Shown one piece after another: positions 63,423-64,000 of a stretch of DNA of 64,000 nucleotides (its first letter is position 1; every line of letters starts with the position of its first letter). The DNA is from an uncultured bacterium (lineage in GTDB: Bacteria > Cyanobacteriota > Vampirovibrionia > Gastranaerophilales > Gastranaerophilaceae): assembly GCA_949299935.1 (NCBI GenBank), contig CASGCE010000017.1, forward strand, positions 62,001 to 126,000, written 5' to 3'. The position numbers were made by a program, and so were the translations under genes. The notes beneath the pieces were generated by a model. The model searched no databases. It was given only the letters and a program-made list of their open reading frames with translations, and was not told where the DNA came from.

Positions 63423-64000
63423 ATGAATGAATATGTAACTATTAAAGAAATCGCACAGGCTAAGGGATTAAAGAGTACCCGCTCAATCCGAATGGAAATA
63501 AACAAACCTGAAAGCAAATATATTTCAAGAGAAGTCAAAGTTAACGGCGGTATCTCATACGAAATATTGTTTTCAAGTTTAGAACCTGAATTACAGCAAA
63601 AACTTCGGGAATGCGAAACCAAATCAACGGCAATAGTTCCCCTTAATTACAAACCGCCGACTGTAACGGATAAAGCAAGATTGACGGCAAATCACAGAAT
63701 GAACATTGTTAAAGCCGCACTTGAACATAGAAATAAATATCCGAGAATAAAAGAGGCTGATGCTGAATTTTTAGATCTGTATAATTCAGGTTTGTATTTA
63801 CCAAAAGCATACGAATTTCTGGGAAGTATTTCAATAGGAACATTGAGAAGATACATACAAGCCTACAAGAAAACCGGCAACGCAGAATCCCTAATACCCC
63901 AATACAAAATAACAAAGCAAGGTGAGTATAACAGCATTTTAGATGACAATATGAAAAAAGTTCTGCTTGCTCTTTTACTTCATCAGAATAAATTCGGATA
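63423..64000 (+). CDS. MuA-type transposase, N-terminal part (partial)
   Basis: Open to the window edge; 192 codons visible. Residues 1-65 match the Mu DNA-binding winged-helix domain (YVTIKEIAQAKGLKSTRSIR, then GGISYEILFSSLEPELQQKL, as in MuA/MuR repressor-like ends), and ~85-165 the second Mu DNA-binding domain (KARLTANHRMNIVKAALEH, GTLRRYIQAYKKTG). The DDE catalytic core would lie beyond the window. MuA binds repeats at both ends of the element and does the strand transfer. AAGGTG precedes the ATG. The stem-loop cluster sits directly upstream. Confidence 0.82.
   Translation, partial: MNEYVTIKEIAQAKGLKSTRSIRMEINKPESKYISREVKVNGGISYEILFSSLEPELQQKLRECETKSTAIVPLNYKPPTVTDKARLTANHRMNIVKAALEHRNKYPRIKEADAEFLDLYNSGLYLPKAYEFLGSISIGTLRRYIQAYKKTGNAESLIPQYKITKQGEYNSILDDNMKKVLLALLLHQNKFG

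Larger units (their letters stand above)
62941..64000 (+). mobile_element. left end of a Mu-like transposable element (continues beyond window)
   Basis: Beginning somewhere between ~62940 and 62984, just after the tRNA-fMet terminator, and running off the window. Contents seen: four copies of one binding-site-like repeat (three direct, one inverted), a run of three stem-loops, and a MuA-type transposase gene. The exact terminus (5'-TG expected) and target duplication cannot be fixed from this end alone; a TG at 62975 is one option. Whether it is a prophage or a short transposon depends on sequence outside. Confidence 0.75.

Overview
The window is an AT-rich, densely packed bacterial chromosome segment with about 63 protein genes, five tRNAs and, at the right edge, the start of a Mu-type transposable element. 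The gene set points to a flagellated, Gram-negative-type bacterium: KdsA (Kdo synthesis), AsmA- and MCE-type envelope proteins, a DAP-type MurE, flagellar rod proteins and a FliA-type sigma factor. Several pseudopilin-like proteins share an unusual C-terminal motif. Together with base composition and style this suggests a non-photosynthetic cyanobacterial relative (Candidatus Melainabacteria / Vampirovibrionia, perhaps Gastranaerophilales). That placement is inference from gene style; no marker phylogeny could be run.

Layout. 1-10.6 kb: SecA tail, maf, a U32-like protein, TPR/NHL protein, malQ, a sugar nucleotidyltransferase, tRNA-Met and tRNA-Lys, a K+/H+ antiporter, a YqeG phosphatase and a TrhP-type tRNA hydroxylation protein. 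10.6-26.5 kb: a pseudopilin gene broken by one in-frame stop, an orphan sugar ABC permease, aroA, TPR protein, tRNA-Ser, a possible ADP-ribosyltransferase-fold protein, redox genes, a large AsmA-like protein divergent from an MCE protein, a YuiF-type transporter and a SIMPL protein. 26.5-34.8 kb: a composite noncoding block with tRNA-Leu and a partial copy of it, flagellar rod genes, CorC-type protein, a phosphoesterase and RqcP fired from overlapping divergent promoters, the flagellar sigma factor, an OmpA-like protein and a zinc-less M16 homologue. 34.8-44.4 kb: kdsA-MBL-pheS, then a leftward chain rny-ymdB-PHP-pseudopilin-like-LOG, gatB and a GlmS-like isomerase. 44.6-59.4 kb: pepA, amidase, PBP and murE, a short NagA, ilvD, a GlcF-like protein, another pseudopilin, proC, rpmH-rnpA and an acyltransferase. 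59.4-62.6 kb: a two-gene module predicted to make CDP-ribitol and transfer ribitol-phosphate (Bcs1-like fusion plus a GT8-LicD fusion). 62.8-64 kb: initiator tRNA, terminator, then the left end of a Mu-like element with four copies of one binding-site-like repeat and a MuA-type transposase running off the window.

Two signals recur. First, at least eleven genes have a -10 hexamer exactly six bases before the ATG (a twelfth has seven), which puts the expected transcription start on the start codon: leaderless mRNAs. Other genes, mainly inside operons, carry clear Shine-Dalgarno sequences. Many start choices given here rest on this distinction. Second, extended -10 elements (TGnTATAAT) are common at both leaderless and leadered genes.
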